Origin: Candidatus Blackburnbacteria bacterium RIFCSPLOWO2_01_FULL_40_20
Lineage (GTDB): Bacteria; Patescibacteriota; Microgenomatia; UBA8517; UBA10165
Reading direction: 5' to 3'
Length of the DNA stretch: 49,166 nucleotides
NCBI GenBank assembly: GCA_001816475.1
Contig: MHCC01000024.1
Coordinates: 1-49,166 of the forward strand
Under the pieces are notes generated by a model. That model saw only the letters and a list, made by a program, of their open reading frames with translations, searched no databases and had not been told where the DNA came from. A program made the translations under genes and the position numbers. Position 1 is the stretch's first letter, and each line of letters opens with the position of its first letter. Below are positions 16,692 to 23,285 of this stretch, in pieces.

Positions 16692-16874
16692 TTAGACTCT
16701 GGCTTCTTGGGGAAGTTGCAATGCTTCCTCGATCAGATCCTGGTATAGATCGGGCCTCGCTCGTAACTGATCGGTACATTCCTGGCAGTTGTCCAAAGCG
16801 TGCCGAAGGACTTGAACCTTTCGAGTTGCAGCCAATTGCTTGTATCGCAATGCGTCCCGAAGTTGTTGGTGCAT
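16692..16874 (-). CDS. Small helical protein with HxxxxCxxC motif
   Basis: 60 residues from ATG 16874 behind AAGGAAGG. It is predicted to be helical, with RHALDNCQECTDQLRARP resembling the zinc-binding end of zf-HC2 domains but with four residues between His and the first Cys. It is the first gene of a two-gene operon with a CCCATAA promoter. The function is unknown. Confidence 0.6.
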   Translation of the reverse strand: MHQQLRDALRYKQLAATRKVQVLRHALDNCQECTDQLRARPDLYQDLIEEALQLPQEARV

Positions 16875-16885
16875 CAAACCTTCCT

Positions 16886-16954
16886 TTGTAAATGTGCCAA
16901 CTTTACTAATTGGAATTTTAACACAAAAGGGGAGGAAGAAGCAAAATTATGGGG
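16886..16954 (-). promoter_or_regulatory. Regulon promoter and leader motif, operon 16874-16426
   Basis: CCCATAA (16948-16954), TTGCTT (16939-16944), an 18-base spacer and TAAAAT (16915-16920). The leader motif TTGGCACATTTACAA (16886-16900) ends just before the ribosome site. Confidence 0.75.
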
Positions 16955-17056
16955 CATTTGAAGTTGGTAGAATGTGTGGCGGAACGTCGTACGTTCCTGC
17001 CACGTATGACGTGGCGTCGGAGAGAAAACTTACCCAAGAGTCCCGTAAATTTACGT

Positions 17057-17114
17057 GGCTGGCTTGCTTTGGATTGTCTCGCCGAAAAGGCGGATTTTCC
17101 TCTGCAAGCCAGCC
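17057..17114 (-). terminator. Strong hairpin after the KGG gene
   Basis: A perfect 11-bp stem GGCTGGCTTGC/GCAAGCCAGCC with an inner GCC-GAAAA-GGC hairpin. There is no clear U-run. Confidence 0.5.
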
Positions 17115-17135
17115 TGGCACGTTTTTGTGGTTGGA

Positions 17136-17474
17136 CTAGTTTATCTGGCAGGGACGTCTTGGATGTTTTGGAGCGTCGCCGCCAATCTTGCCAATTCGCC
17201 GGAAGAAATCCGGTCCATGCATTTTCTTGACCAGGTCTCCGCCAGTTTTGCCAATCTGGCGATAGAAGTCCGGTCCGAACTTTGCCTTCACAGCCGCGCC
17301 GCCAGCCTTTCCTATCTTAGAATAGAAATCTGTTCCGTGGCGTACCTTGCCTGCTGCTGCACCACCCTTTTTGCCCATGGCAACGTAGTGCTCCTGGCCG
17401 TATTTTGCTTTGACCGCCTCGCCACCCTTCTTTCCAGCTTCGCTGACAGTCATTTCCTTGTGTGGCTGTGCCAT
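17136..17474 (-). CDS. KGG-repeat (GsiB/Con-10-like) stress protein
   Basis: The start at ATG 17474 (MAQPHKEMTVSEAGKKGGEA) is chosen for the GAAGGAGAAAAGG ribosome site. The 112-residue protein consists of about five copies of a ~20-residue repeat of the form (F/Y)Y-x2-(I/M)GKxGG-x2-VKxK(F/Y)G. This is the hydrophilic KGG motif of GsiB, Con-10 and LEA-like desiccation/stress proteins. No membrane helix is seen. It is the last gene of the operon from 18233, which otherwise encodes two-helix membrane proteins. The presence of a stress protein is the best clue to the operon's role. Confidence 0.85.
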   Translation of the reverse strand: MAQPHKEMTVSEAGKKGGEAVKAKYGQEHYVAMGKKGGAAAGKVRHGTDFYSKIGKAGGAAVKAKFGPDFYRQIGKTGGDLVKKMHGPDFFRRIGKIGGDAPKHPRRPCQIN

Positions 17475-17522
17475 TACCTTTTCTCCTTCGCAAATTCGCG
17501 ACGTGTAAGACAAGTTCCGGGT

Positions 17523-17771
17523 TTACGCCAACGTTTGAGTTTGTACCTCCTGCTCGGGGTTTGGCTGATCCCCTTGTTGCTTGAATTGTTGCTCAAGCTC
17601 GAAGACGGTTTGTCCAGCAAGAGCTGCAATTTCCATCCCGATCGCGAAAATGACAGTTAGGACAGCTATGACAAGTATTGTCCAGAGCACGCTTTCCCTC
17701 CCAACTTGGCCAGGAACCAGTAGCATAATCAAAATGATCGTTGTCAAACTACCGATTCTTACCTGACTCAT
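17523..17771 (-). CDS. Small two-helix membrane protein
   Basis: 82 residues from ATG 17771 behind GAGGAG. There are two hydrophobic helices (about 9-22 and 29-52) and a hydrophilic, Gln-rich C-terminal tail (FELEQQFKQQGDQPNPEQ). It is the third gene of the 18233 operon. I recognise no family. Confidence 0.7.
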   Translation of the reverse strand: MSQVRIGSLTTIILIMLLVPGQVGRESVLWTILVIAVLTVIFAIGMEIAALAGQTVFELEQQFKQQGDQPNPEQEVQTQTLA

Positions 17772-17796
17772 TGTCTCCTCGGTCAGTCTTGGACAC

Positions 17797-18039
17797 TCAG
17801 CTTTTGCCAGTACCCTTTGTGTAACCGTTCAATACTCCAATATGTCCCTCGTCCATGTCGTCGGTTGGGTCAACAGTGTAGACAAACCAGACAATCGTCA
17901 GGATTGCTGCCTCGCCTACAAGGACGACCGGAACAATTTCCCAAAGAACTCGTCCTTGTTGTGCCAGCAAAGAGACCGCGAGCGTAAGGACTAAAGCGAT
18001 GGTCAGAACGACACCAACAAGCTTAGCAACAAAACACAT
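17797..18039 (-). CDS. Small two-helix membrane protein
   Basis: 80 residues from ATG 18039 behind AAAGAGG. There are two transmembrane helices (about 5-27 and 34-54) followed by an acidic tail (DPTDDMDEGHIG). It is the second gene of the 18233 operon, 17 bases after the first. The function is unknown. Confidence 0.7.
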   Translation of the reverse strand: MCFVAKLVGVVLTIALVLTLAVSLLAQQGRVLWEIVPVVLVGEAAILTIVWFVYTVDPTDDMDEGHIGVLNGYTKGTGKS

Positions 18040-18056
18040 GGCGGGTGCCTCTTTCT

Positions 18057-18233
18057 TTACCTTCTTGCTTTTCCCAGAACGATATCAAGGATCAGAGTGG
18101 CAACGACAACGAGAACGATGGAAAGTAGCACGTAGGCGAATCTGCCTTGTATGGTTTCCCACAAGGCAAGTCCTAGCGACGCAATCAGTATTACGAGCAA
18201 GACTGTGTTGAGAAATGTCCAGCGCTGCCTCAT
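18057..18233 (-). CDS. 58-residue two-helix membrane protein
   Basis: From ATG 18233 behind AAGGGAG: MRQRWTFLNTVLLVILIASL, then a short loop, a second helix (YVLLSIVLVVVATLILDIVL) and a basic end (GKARR). It is the first gene of a four-gene operon (18233 to 17136). The promoter and leader motif lie 55-130 bases upstream. The function is unknown. Confidence 0.7.
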   Translation of the reverse strand: MRQRWTFLNTVLLVILIASLGLALWETIQGRFAYVLLSIVLVVVATLILDIVLGKARR

Positions 18234-18287
18234 GGCATGCTCCCTTGGAATAGTAACGCCTATGGCGCTTTACGTTCCTAAATCAGG

Positions 18288-18365
18288 TGTTAATGTGCAA
18301 ATCTCCTTTAAATTAGGATTAGTAAGTATTGTACAACAAGGGAGTGAAAGAAGCAAAATTATGGG
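18288..18365 (-). promoter_or_regulatory. Regulon promoter and leader motif, operon 18233-17136
   Basis: CCCATAA (18359-18365), TTGCTT (18351-18356), a 17-base spacer and TACAAT (18328-18333). The leader motif TTGCACATTAACA lies at 18288-18300. Confidence 0.78.
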
Positions 18366-18488
18366 TCATGCGAAGCATGGCACATGTCAAATTATTAATT
18401 TGTCATAGGGTAGCGGAGCTACCATATGTCAAAAAGCAACTTTTTGTCATGGGCCAAGAAATAATTTTCAATTTTAAATTTTCAATCA

Positions 18489-18507
18489 ACTCCGATCAGA
18501 TCGGAGT
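18489..18507. repeat. Dispersed palindrome, ACTCCGAT-type
   Basis: Perfect dyad ACTCCGATC-A-GATCGGAGT set within an AT-rich repeat block. A sister copy lies at 19151-19169. Confidence 0.75.
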
Positions 18508-18698
18508 CAAATTCCAATTTTTAAAATCCAAAATTCAAAGCTGTTTTGAATTTGGAAATTATTTGGAATTTGGAATTTAGAATTTGGAATTTTTTAATTG
18601 AGAGTTGGGGGTTGGTCTGCATCAAGATTTATCAAATACTCGACATCTTTGTCGATTTTGACATCATCTCTATCAGACCAACCAGCACCCTGGAACGC

Positions 18699-18974
18699 TT
18701 ATCTGGCTATTGCAAGCTCGACAACAACTCTCGGATCAGGACAAAGATGCCATGTTTTGCCGTTGTCGCGGGTCCGCTCGAAAAAGTATTCGATACTTCC
18801 GCCTGCGTCAAGTGGTTGATGCGGATGGTTTACCGGGAATGCTATTTCAAGTTCGTGGTCGGGCTTTGTACCTTTCCAGACCTCTTTCAGCTCGTGCTTA
18901 CGCCAACGGCTACCTTCAGCTTTAGGAATAACCGTGATTGTCGCGAGGTGATAGATCCAGTCGCCCGTTAACAA
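18699..18974 (-). CDS. Small hypothetical soluble protein
   Basis: 91 residues from TTG 18974, preceded by GGAGG at normal spacing. No membrane helix is seen; it has mixed beta-type sequence with several Trp and His residues (NHPHQPLDAGGSIEYFFERT). I recognise no family. It is a single-gene unit with the TTGCACATT leader motif directly before the ribosome site (18986-18994). Its promoter is TACAAT (19016-19021) with a weak CTGAAA -35 and no CCCATAA box. An imperfect TTGGTCTG/CAGACCAA stem follows the stop. Confidence 0.6.
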   Translation of the reverse strand: MLTGDWIYHLATITVIPKAEGSRWRKHELKEVWKGTKPDHELEIAFPVNHPHQPLDAGGSIEYFFERTRDNGKTWHLCPDPRVVVELAIAR

Positions 18975-19150
18975 ACTTTCCTCCGAATGTGCAATTTGGC
19001 TTGGTGCCGGGCATCATTGTAGCAAACTTTGGGAAAAATTTCAGAATGGAGAAGAACAGAAAAAGAATTTTCAATTTTCAATAACCAATTTACAATGAAT
19101 TTTCAATATTATAATTTTCAAACCATTTGGAATTTGTAAATTGAAATTTG

Positions 19151-19169
19151 ACTCCGATCTGATCGGAGT
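19151..19169. repeat. Dispersed palindrome, ACTCCGAT-type
   Basis: Perfect dyad ACTCCGATC-T-GATCGGAGT in an AT-rich block. A weaker TTCCGACTTGGTCGGAA copy lies at 19224-19240. Confidence 0.75.
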
Positions 19170-19283
19170 TGAATGAAAATTGTAAATTGAAAATTAAATT
19201 TGTTGCCGGGGGATAGGGGTTTATTCCGACTTGGTCGGAACTTACCCTTACCCCCGGCGGGAAACTAGCGCGTGTTTGCCAAG

Positions 19284-19505
19284 CTACGGTTGTAGCCGGA
19301 GACTTAGCCAGAGCGAACCCGGGATCAGAAATAGGAGTAGCGCCAGTGCGATACTTGCCGGGTTTACTCCTCCTATCGCAATCATTCCGGCAGCACCGAA
19401 TGCTGTCAGGATGAACAACCTTCGGATTCCAGGTTTTGCTTCTTCATACCTCTGTGCTTTTTCTTCTGGTGTTGCCGGTGGCCTTGGATCGATGTGTGGT
19501 GGCAT
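19284..19505 (-). CDS. Small two-helix membrane protein
   Basis: 73 residues from ATG 19505 behind TTAGGAGG. The N-terminal third is polar and Pro-rich (MPPHIDPRPPATPEEKAQRY). Two close hydrophobic helices follow (about 29-47 and 50-70). It is the last gene of the 20422 operon. The function is unknown. Confidence 0.7.
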   Translation of the reverse strand: MPPHIDPRPPATPEEKAQRYEEAKPGIRRLFILTAFGAAGMIAIGGVNPASIALALLLFLIPGSLWLSLRLQP

Positions 19506-19514
19506 GGCTACCTC

Positions 19515-19619
19515 CTAAGGCCGATCGAGTTGGTTGTAGCTGATGGCGAAAAAGACGACTGTGGCCACGAGCACCCAGATAACCATCAAGATTGGGGCGA
19601 GCGTTTTGATAAGCTCCAC
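19515..19619 (-). CDS. 34-residue single-helix membrane peptide
   Basis: GTG 19619 behind AAGGAGG; the product begins MELIKTLAPILMVIWVLVAT and is almost entirely one helix. A longer in-frame reading to 19730 would overlap the upstream gene and ignore the ribosome site. It is the third gene of the 20422 operon. Confidence 0.6.
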   Translation of the reverse strand: MELIKTLAPILMVIWVLVATVVFFAISYNQLDRP

Positions 19620-19629
19620 GTTTTCCTCC

Positions 19630-20211
19630 TTAGTTGTCGAGCGGTGGGGTAGGCGGCTTGTCAGGGTTTCTTTCGCGAGCTTGCATTCTTGCACGCAGAC
19701 GTCTTTCAACTTCTGCCTCGAATGTGGCATCCTGCCTTTCCTTCATCACGCGGTCGTGATAGATCTGGTACATTCTGCTGGTATTCCGGCGCCCTGCAAT
19801 TGTGAGTCCCAATCGAATGCCAAACCACAGAAAAACTGCGCTTGCAAGGGGCACAAAGACCTTGATATTCCAATCAGGGTCACCGAAATACAGGTATGAA
19901 TATGTCCACCAAACTGGAATGGCGATTGTGCTCCATATGGTCATTAACAGCAAGGCGGTCGCATTGTCTTTATCTTCGTGGTAACGGTTGAGTGTTTGGT
20001 CCTCGTCGTTGTACCGGTGAAGCAGAGGGCTAACCATTATTAGCGTTCCCACGCCAGTTAGCACAAGCACCCAAATCACATACTTATCGGCGACTGCGAT
20101 CAGGTCTGGTATCATTGTTAGCCTGATCAGTGCCAGAACGAAAATCACAGCGTTTGCGACAGTTGCAAGTTGCCACCAACGGTCTCTTAGGGTGTTGACC
20201 AGATTTCTCAT
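19630..20211 (-). CDS. Four-helix membrane protein with charged tail
   Basis: 193 residues from ATG 20211 behind GGAGG. Hydrophobic helices lie at about 14-34, 44-62, 86-105 and 117-137. A long basic/acidic helical tail (EAEVERRLRARMQARERNPD) ends in a Pro-rich terminus. It is the largest protein of the small-protein cluster and may be the core of whatever complex this operon makes. I recognise no family. Confidence 0.7.
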   Translation of the reverse strand: MRNLVNTLRDRWWQLATVANAVIFVLALIRLTMIPDLIAVADKYVIWVLVLTGVGTLIMVSPLLHRYNDEDQTLNRYHEDKDNATALLLMTIWSTIAIPVWWTYSYLYFGDPDWNIKVFVPLASAVFLWFGIRLGLTIAGRRNTSRMYQIYHDRVMKERQDATFEAEVERRLRARMQARERNPDKPPTPPLDN

Positions 20212-20224
20212 GTCTTTCCTCCAG

Positions 20225-20422
20225 TTACGACTTCATTTTTTGGTTGATCTGGCTAACTTCAACGAAGATAGCAAGAAGAACCAGGAAAGAGGCGAGCAAG
20301 AGTGGCATTGTTAGGTTGTTGCCCAGTATTCCTCCTGCAACTACTCCTGACGCAGTAATGGTCAGCAAATGGGACAGTCTTGGCAACCAGCCCTGTTTTA
20401 TTCGTGCAAAGAAGTCACCCAT
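20225..20422 (-). CDS. Small two-helix membrane protein
   Basis: 65 residues from ATG 20422 behind AGGAGG. Two hydrophobic helices lie at about 17-34 and 38-56. It is the first gene of a four-gene operon (20422 to 19284) with very short gaps. The promoter and leader motif lie 40-105 bases upstream. An imperfect GTGCTTTCGAAAGCAC hairpin lies in the leader. The function is unknown. Confidence 0.7.
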   Translation of the reverse strand: MGDFFARIKQGWLPRLSHLLTITASGVVAGGILGNNLTMPLLLASFLVLLAIFVEVSQINQKMKS

Positions 20423-20463
20423 GAGAATCCTCCTGCGCTAGTTTTGTGCTTTCGAAAGCACGC

Positions 20464-20526
20464 TGTAAATGTGCAACTTAACAAACCGAGTGTAGCACCA
20501 ATGGGGCGCGAAGTCAAAGTTATGGG
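20464..20526 (-). promoter_or_regulatory. Regulon promoter and leader motif, operon 20422-19284
   Basis: CCCATAA (20520-20526), TTGACT (20512-20517), a 17-base spacer and TACACT (20489-20494). The leader motif TTGCACATTTACA lies at 20464-20476. Confidence 0.78.
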
Positions 20527-20589
20527 ACACGTAATTTCATATACCCCAGCTTCGCTGGGTTTTGAGACTTTGTGAGAAGATGAGGAATG

Positions 20590-20625
20590 TGACAAACTTT
20601 TATGCACGTGCACAAAAGTTTGTCA
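20590..20625. repeat. Hairpin repeat with TGCACGTGCA core, copy 1
   Basis: TGACAAACTTTT pairs with AAAAGTTTGTCA around a TGCACGTGCA centre. A second copy is at 30918-30953. It lies in the 380-base gap between the 20422 operon and tRNA-Pro, in which I see no gene. Confidence 0.6.
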
Positions 20626-20813
20626 GTTTTGAGTAGTGAGCAAAGTGTCATCCGGAAAAGTGAAAGAAGGGGGACTAAGTTTGTAGTTAGATTGTTAAAA
20701 ATCAATTGACTAACAACCCAATGGTGTGTTTCAATTGTAGCCCATGTTATTCAGAAGAAGTGTTATAAGTCAAGTCTTGAGGCGGATTAAGCATTAGTCT
20801 GTTAAGAAGAATG

Positions 20814-20885
20814 TCGGGGTGCTGGGAATTGAACCCAGTGTCTCTTCGTCCCGAACGAAGCGTGATACCGATTCACTACACCCCG
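20814..20885 (-). tRNA. tRNA-Pro(CGG)
   Basis: A complete cloverleaf: acceptor CGGGGTG/CACCCCG, D stem GTGA/TCAC, anticodon arm CTTCG-TTCGGGA-CGAAG with anticodon CGG (codon CCG), T arm CTGGG-TTCAATT-CCCAG, and discriminator A. CCA is not encoded. Confidence 0.93.
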
Positions 20886-20890
20886 AATTG

Positions 20891-20924
20891 CGTCCCCGGC
20901 AGGAGTTGAACCTGCATTTAAGGT
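20891..20924 (-). tRNA. Orphan 3' half of a tRNA
   Basis: Read on the minus strand: ACCTT (positions 39-43), AAAT, T arm GCAGG-TTCAACT-CCTGC, then CGGGGAC and discriminator G. No GTCCCCG acceptor partner lies nearby. A possible 5' anticodon-stem strand AAGGT with loop TTCTTAT and a preceding GAAC lies at 21149-21165, beyond the interrupted tRNA. The two flanks are joined by the 8-bp pair CGAGCCGC/GCGGCTCG (21141-21148 with 20932-20939). It may be a remnant or a second-level interrupted tRNA. Confidence 0.5.
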
Positions 20925-20944
20925 AAAGACGCGAGCCGCTTTTG

Positions 20945-21145
20945 CGCCGCTGGGAGGAATTGAACCTCCAACCTTTCCCATGAGTCTGATGCTGTGCGTC
21001 TCTACCAAGAGTCGAACTTGGATTTAAGGTTTAGGAAACCTCCGTTCTGTCCGTTGAACTATAGAGACAAATACGCATCAGCCTCTCTCCAAAGCTTCGC
21101 TTTGGTGGGAGGACGGGACTGCTCTGTCCGTTGAGCTACAGCGGC
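20945..21145 (-). tRNA. Interrupted tRNA, anticodon loop split by 133 nt containing tRNA-Arg
   Basis: The 5' part (21145-21113) reads acceptor GCCGCTG, TA, D arm GCTC-AACGGACA-GAGC, A26, GTCCC, GT. The 3' part (20979-20945) reads GGGAA, AGGTT, T arm GGAGG-TTCAATT-CCTCC, acceptor CAGCGGC, G73. All segment lengths are canonical, the acceptor stem pairs 7/7 and the anticodon stem 4/5. The interruption 20980-21112 folds as CCTC/GAGG around CCAAAGC-GAA-GCTTTGG, then CTGATGC/GCATCAG around the intact tRNA-Arg. The anticodon cannot be assigned: straight reading from U33 gives CCU. The D loop with GGA suits an Arg isoacceptor. It could be a real intron-bearing tRNA or a tRNA disrupted by insertion. 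Confidence 0.7.
20997..21068 (-). tRNA. tRNA-Arg(CCT), nested inside an interrupted tRNA
   Basis: Complete: acceptor GTCTCTA/TAGAGAC, D arm GTTC-AACGGACA-GAAC, anticodon arm GAGGT-TTCCTAA-ACCTT (anticodon CCT, codon AGG), T arm CCAAG-TTCGACT-CTTGG, discriminator G. It closely follows the standard bacterial tRNA-Arg(CCU) pattern. It lies wholly within the insertion of the flanking tRNA. Confidence 0.93.
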
Positions 21146-21317
21146 TCGATAAGAAACCTTTGTTCTGACTCTTATATTTTACCACAGCGGAACTTACATT
21201 ATTGGATAAAACTCGATAATGGAAATTGATATACTTTTTTAGGGTTTGGGACAGTTTGAAGGAATTGACTTTTTGAAGTTTAAGGGGAAAATCCGATATG
21301 ATCGGAGTAAAAGTGTG

Positions 21318-21805
21318 GGCGCCGGGGCTGTAATCGTCGAGCGAACTCGAGGAGTTACAGGCCCCAGCGCCAGGCGGGAGGGGAGAAACAGAGAGGAGGA
21401 GGTCGGCTGCTGTAACCAAGGTCAGTTCACGGTATGCCGGGATCCAGTCTCGACCCCGAAACCCGACAGGAACCGGTTTTTGCTTACTACCAAACTAGGC
21501 AGCCCAAGTCGGTGACCTGGCGCAAAGACCCAAACACGGGCCTTACCTGTCACGAACATCCGCCCCCACCCCACAAGAAGTGGACAGGTAATATGCGCCC
21601 GTGTTACTCTCGCACCTAAGTCGGTGCGTCATCGAGTTTTTTGCTGCCTCTTAGTCGGCCGTTCGTATCCTCTTGCTTCAGCTCTCATCTCGCCCCAAAA
21701 AGCTTCCAATATTGAAAACCTTTTGCGGGCAAGGTGAGTTTTTCTCTCTCCCTTTTAAAGAACTTGTCGAGAACCTGGAAGCTTATCTCCCAGTTCTCAA
21801 CTCAT
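21318..21805 (-). ncRNA. Large structured RNA of unrecognised class
   Basis: About 490 nt with no credible frame and many compensating helices. They are ACACGGGC/GCCCGTGT (21534-21541, 21597-21604) stacked on TTACCTGTC/GACAGGTAA (21543-21551, 21583-21591); GGCTGC/GCAGCC (21405-21410, 21499-21504); a GCACC/GGTGC hairpin (21611-21628); a GAGAACC.../...GTTCTC hairpin (21769-21798); and a ~25-bp imperfect terminal hairpin 21318-21371 (GGCGC...GCGCC). The strand is inferred from the TTGACA-N17-ACAATA promoter just upstream on the minus strand. I could not find the invariant RNase P P4 words, the tmRNA tRNA-like ends or the SRP tetraloop motif, so no identity is claimed. The plus strand also has a hairpin plus T6 near 21640. 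Confidence 0.55.
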
Positions 21806-21811
21806 AGTGTG

Positions 21812-21840
21812 TATTGTGACACAGAAAGAAAGATTGTCAA
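21812..21840 (-). promoter_or_regulatory. Promoter of the structured RNA
   Basis: TTGACA (21835-21840), a 17-base spacer and ACAATA (21812-21817) on the minus strand. It lies directly after the stop of the PEGA protein gene. Confidence 0.6.
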
Positions 21841-21857
21841 GAGTCAGTTGGAGATTT

Positions 21858-23036
21858 CTACTTCAATATCACTGCATACAAATTCGCTAAACTATTACCC
21901 GACCCGAGCTTGGTTAACATAAGAAGCCTTGAGGAGTTTGGGTAGGGAACAGCGTATGGGAAATCATACGGACCATTCCAAATAACTTGTCTGTTTGTCC
22001 CGTCATAATCCATAATTGTAATCTTGTTATTTTCCGCCAGTAACAAATGGTTTGAGGTTGGGAACCAAGCAATAGTTGAAGAGTCTGTTTTGATTTTTTG
22101 GTCGGAAATCAGGAAATTCCGATCCTCTTTGATATCGTACACATAGGTTTGACCATCTTTAATAACTCTCTCTTGTTTTTGAGTTGAGCTACCCGGAAGT
22201 TGAGGAATTAAATTGTCCGGAATAGTCGCGGAGCCCGAGGCGGTATATAGAACCTTGTTGTTATCAGGAGAAAATGTTACATTGTCAGTCTTGTTCTTGA
22301 AGATTTCCTGAAGTTTCTCCGGAAGTCGGGAAAGTGAGGAGTCCATTTTCTTGCTACTTTCCGTTTTCCATTCTGCAAATGTTTTTTCAAGCTTTGCGCC
22401 TTGAATATTAACCAGCTGGTATTGGGGAGTAAAGCCGCCTGAAGGCAAGATATACTTTGCGGTTTGAATAGTTATTAATATTTCCCGAGAATCAGGTGAC
22501 CAAGTCCAACTTGCGTTTGTCGGGTCAAGATTACTAATTCGTCTTGGATCATTTGAAAAACCAATTGGCAAATTTCCAAGCTCCATAACCCAAAGCCCAA
22601 CTTTTTGGCTGTCTTCTGAGGGGATGCCAAACAAAACTTTTGTTCCGTCCGGGGACACAACGGGATTTATTGCTCCATTGAAAGTTACCGCCGAAAGCGA
22701 AGGCGCAATGGGGAAGAGGGCTGCGTCAACTTTGGTTACTTCTTCTTTTTTGACATCTAATCGTTTTTTCCAAGGCATAAAGCCCTCTTTTTTTACTTCA
22801 ACGTCGTAAGTCTCAGGAACAAGAGAGATTGTTGCATTTGTTGCTGATTCAAGAGCCCCATTAACCAAAATTTGGGCACCGTCAGGGCTTGAGGTAACAA
22901 CAAGAAGGCCGGTTGGCTTGATGACGAATTTTTTGGGATCAAACTTGTAGCCTCTGGCAAAAAAAGACATTGCAATCCCGGCAATGGTTATGACAAGGAC
23001 AGTTACAAACAAAGAAAGAATGCGGAGGCGGTTCAT
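21858..23036 (-). CDS. Membrane-anchored PEGA domain and beta-propeller protein
   Basis: 392 residues from ATG 23036 (MNRLRILSLFVTVLVITIAG). The six codons further upstream are rejected because they run through the -10 box itself. A signal/anchor helix (about 5-25) is followed by a PEGA domain (about 40-110: GLLVVTSSPDGAQILVNG ... VPETYDVEVKKEGFMPW). WD40/TolB-type propeller blades follow (SPDGTKVLFGIP, SPDSREILIT, SPDNNKVLYTA, WFPTSNHLLLAE). This suggests an exported envelope protein, possibly glycan-binding. It is divergent from mreB. Confidence 0.82.
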   Translation of the reverse strand: MNRLRILSLFVTVLVITIAGIAMSFFARGYKFDPKKFVIKPTGLLVVTSSPDGAQILVNGALESATNATISLVPETYDVEVKKEGFMPWKKRLDVKKEEVTKVDAALFPIAPSLSAVTFNGAINPVVSPDGTKVLFGIPSEDSQKVGLWVMELGNLPIGFSNDPRRISNLDPTNASWTWSPDSREILITIQTAKYILPSGGFTPQYQLVNIQGAKLEKTFAEWKTESSKKMDSSLSRLPEKLQEIFKNKTDNVTFSPDNNKVLYTASGSATIPDNLIPQLPGSSTQKQERVIKDGQTYVYDIKEDRNFLISDQKIKTDSSTIAWFPTSNHLLLAENNKITIMDYDGTNRQVIWNGPYDFPYAVPYPNSSRLLMLTKLGSGNSLANLYAVILK

Positions 23037-23044
23037 ATGGGTAA

Positions 23045-23050
23045 AGTATA
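23045..23050 (-). promoter_or_regulatory. -10 box of the PEGA gene
   Basis: TGA-TATACT on the minus strand, eight bases before the ATG at 23036, so a near-leaderless transcript is expected. Confidence 0.6.
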
Positions 23051-23285
23051 TCATTAGTTCGGGGTCTCAGAAAACTCAAGGAGTTGGTGGGTCGGAAGAT
23101 CGGTGAGTGAGGGTGTCAGAAGGTCAGCTTTGCCGACTTACCGATATTCTGATTTTCTGGTACACAGATATGTTATACTGCCATTGAAAATCTGCCCAGA
23201 AAAAGTAATCAGTCTAAGTCTAAGTATATATAACTGTATCAAATCAACCTGCCTCTTAGACTTGGTCTTAGACTTGGGCTTTCTC

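Noticed and set aside
16475-16891. 138-codon plus-strand frame
   Set aside because: It is antisense to two small minus-strand genes with clear ribosome sites and a conserved promoter.
17055-17660. 201-codon plus-strand frame
   Set aside because: It is the antisense shadow of the KGG repeat gene, whose repeat pattern makes the minus-strand reading certain.
18546-18971. 141-codon plus-strand frame
   Set aside because: It begins in an AT-rich repeat and is antisense to the gene at 18699-18974, which has a GGAGG site and the leader motif.
20802-21008. 68-codon minus-strand frame
   Set aside because: It covers tRNA-Pro and the tRNA halves and is not a protein.
21246-21515. 89-codon plus-strand frame
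   Set aside because: It lies in strongly base-paired RNA sequence and has no ribosome site or family match.
21318-21805. RNase P RNA, tmRNA or SRP RNA
   Set aside because: The near-universal P4 word (GAGGAAAGUCC), the tmRNA terminal tRNA-like parts and the SRP GGAAGCAGCC-type motif were not found on either strand, so no name was given.
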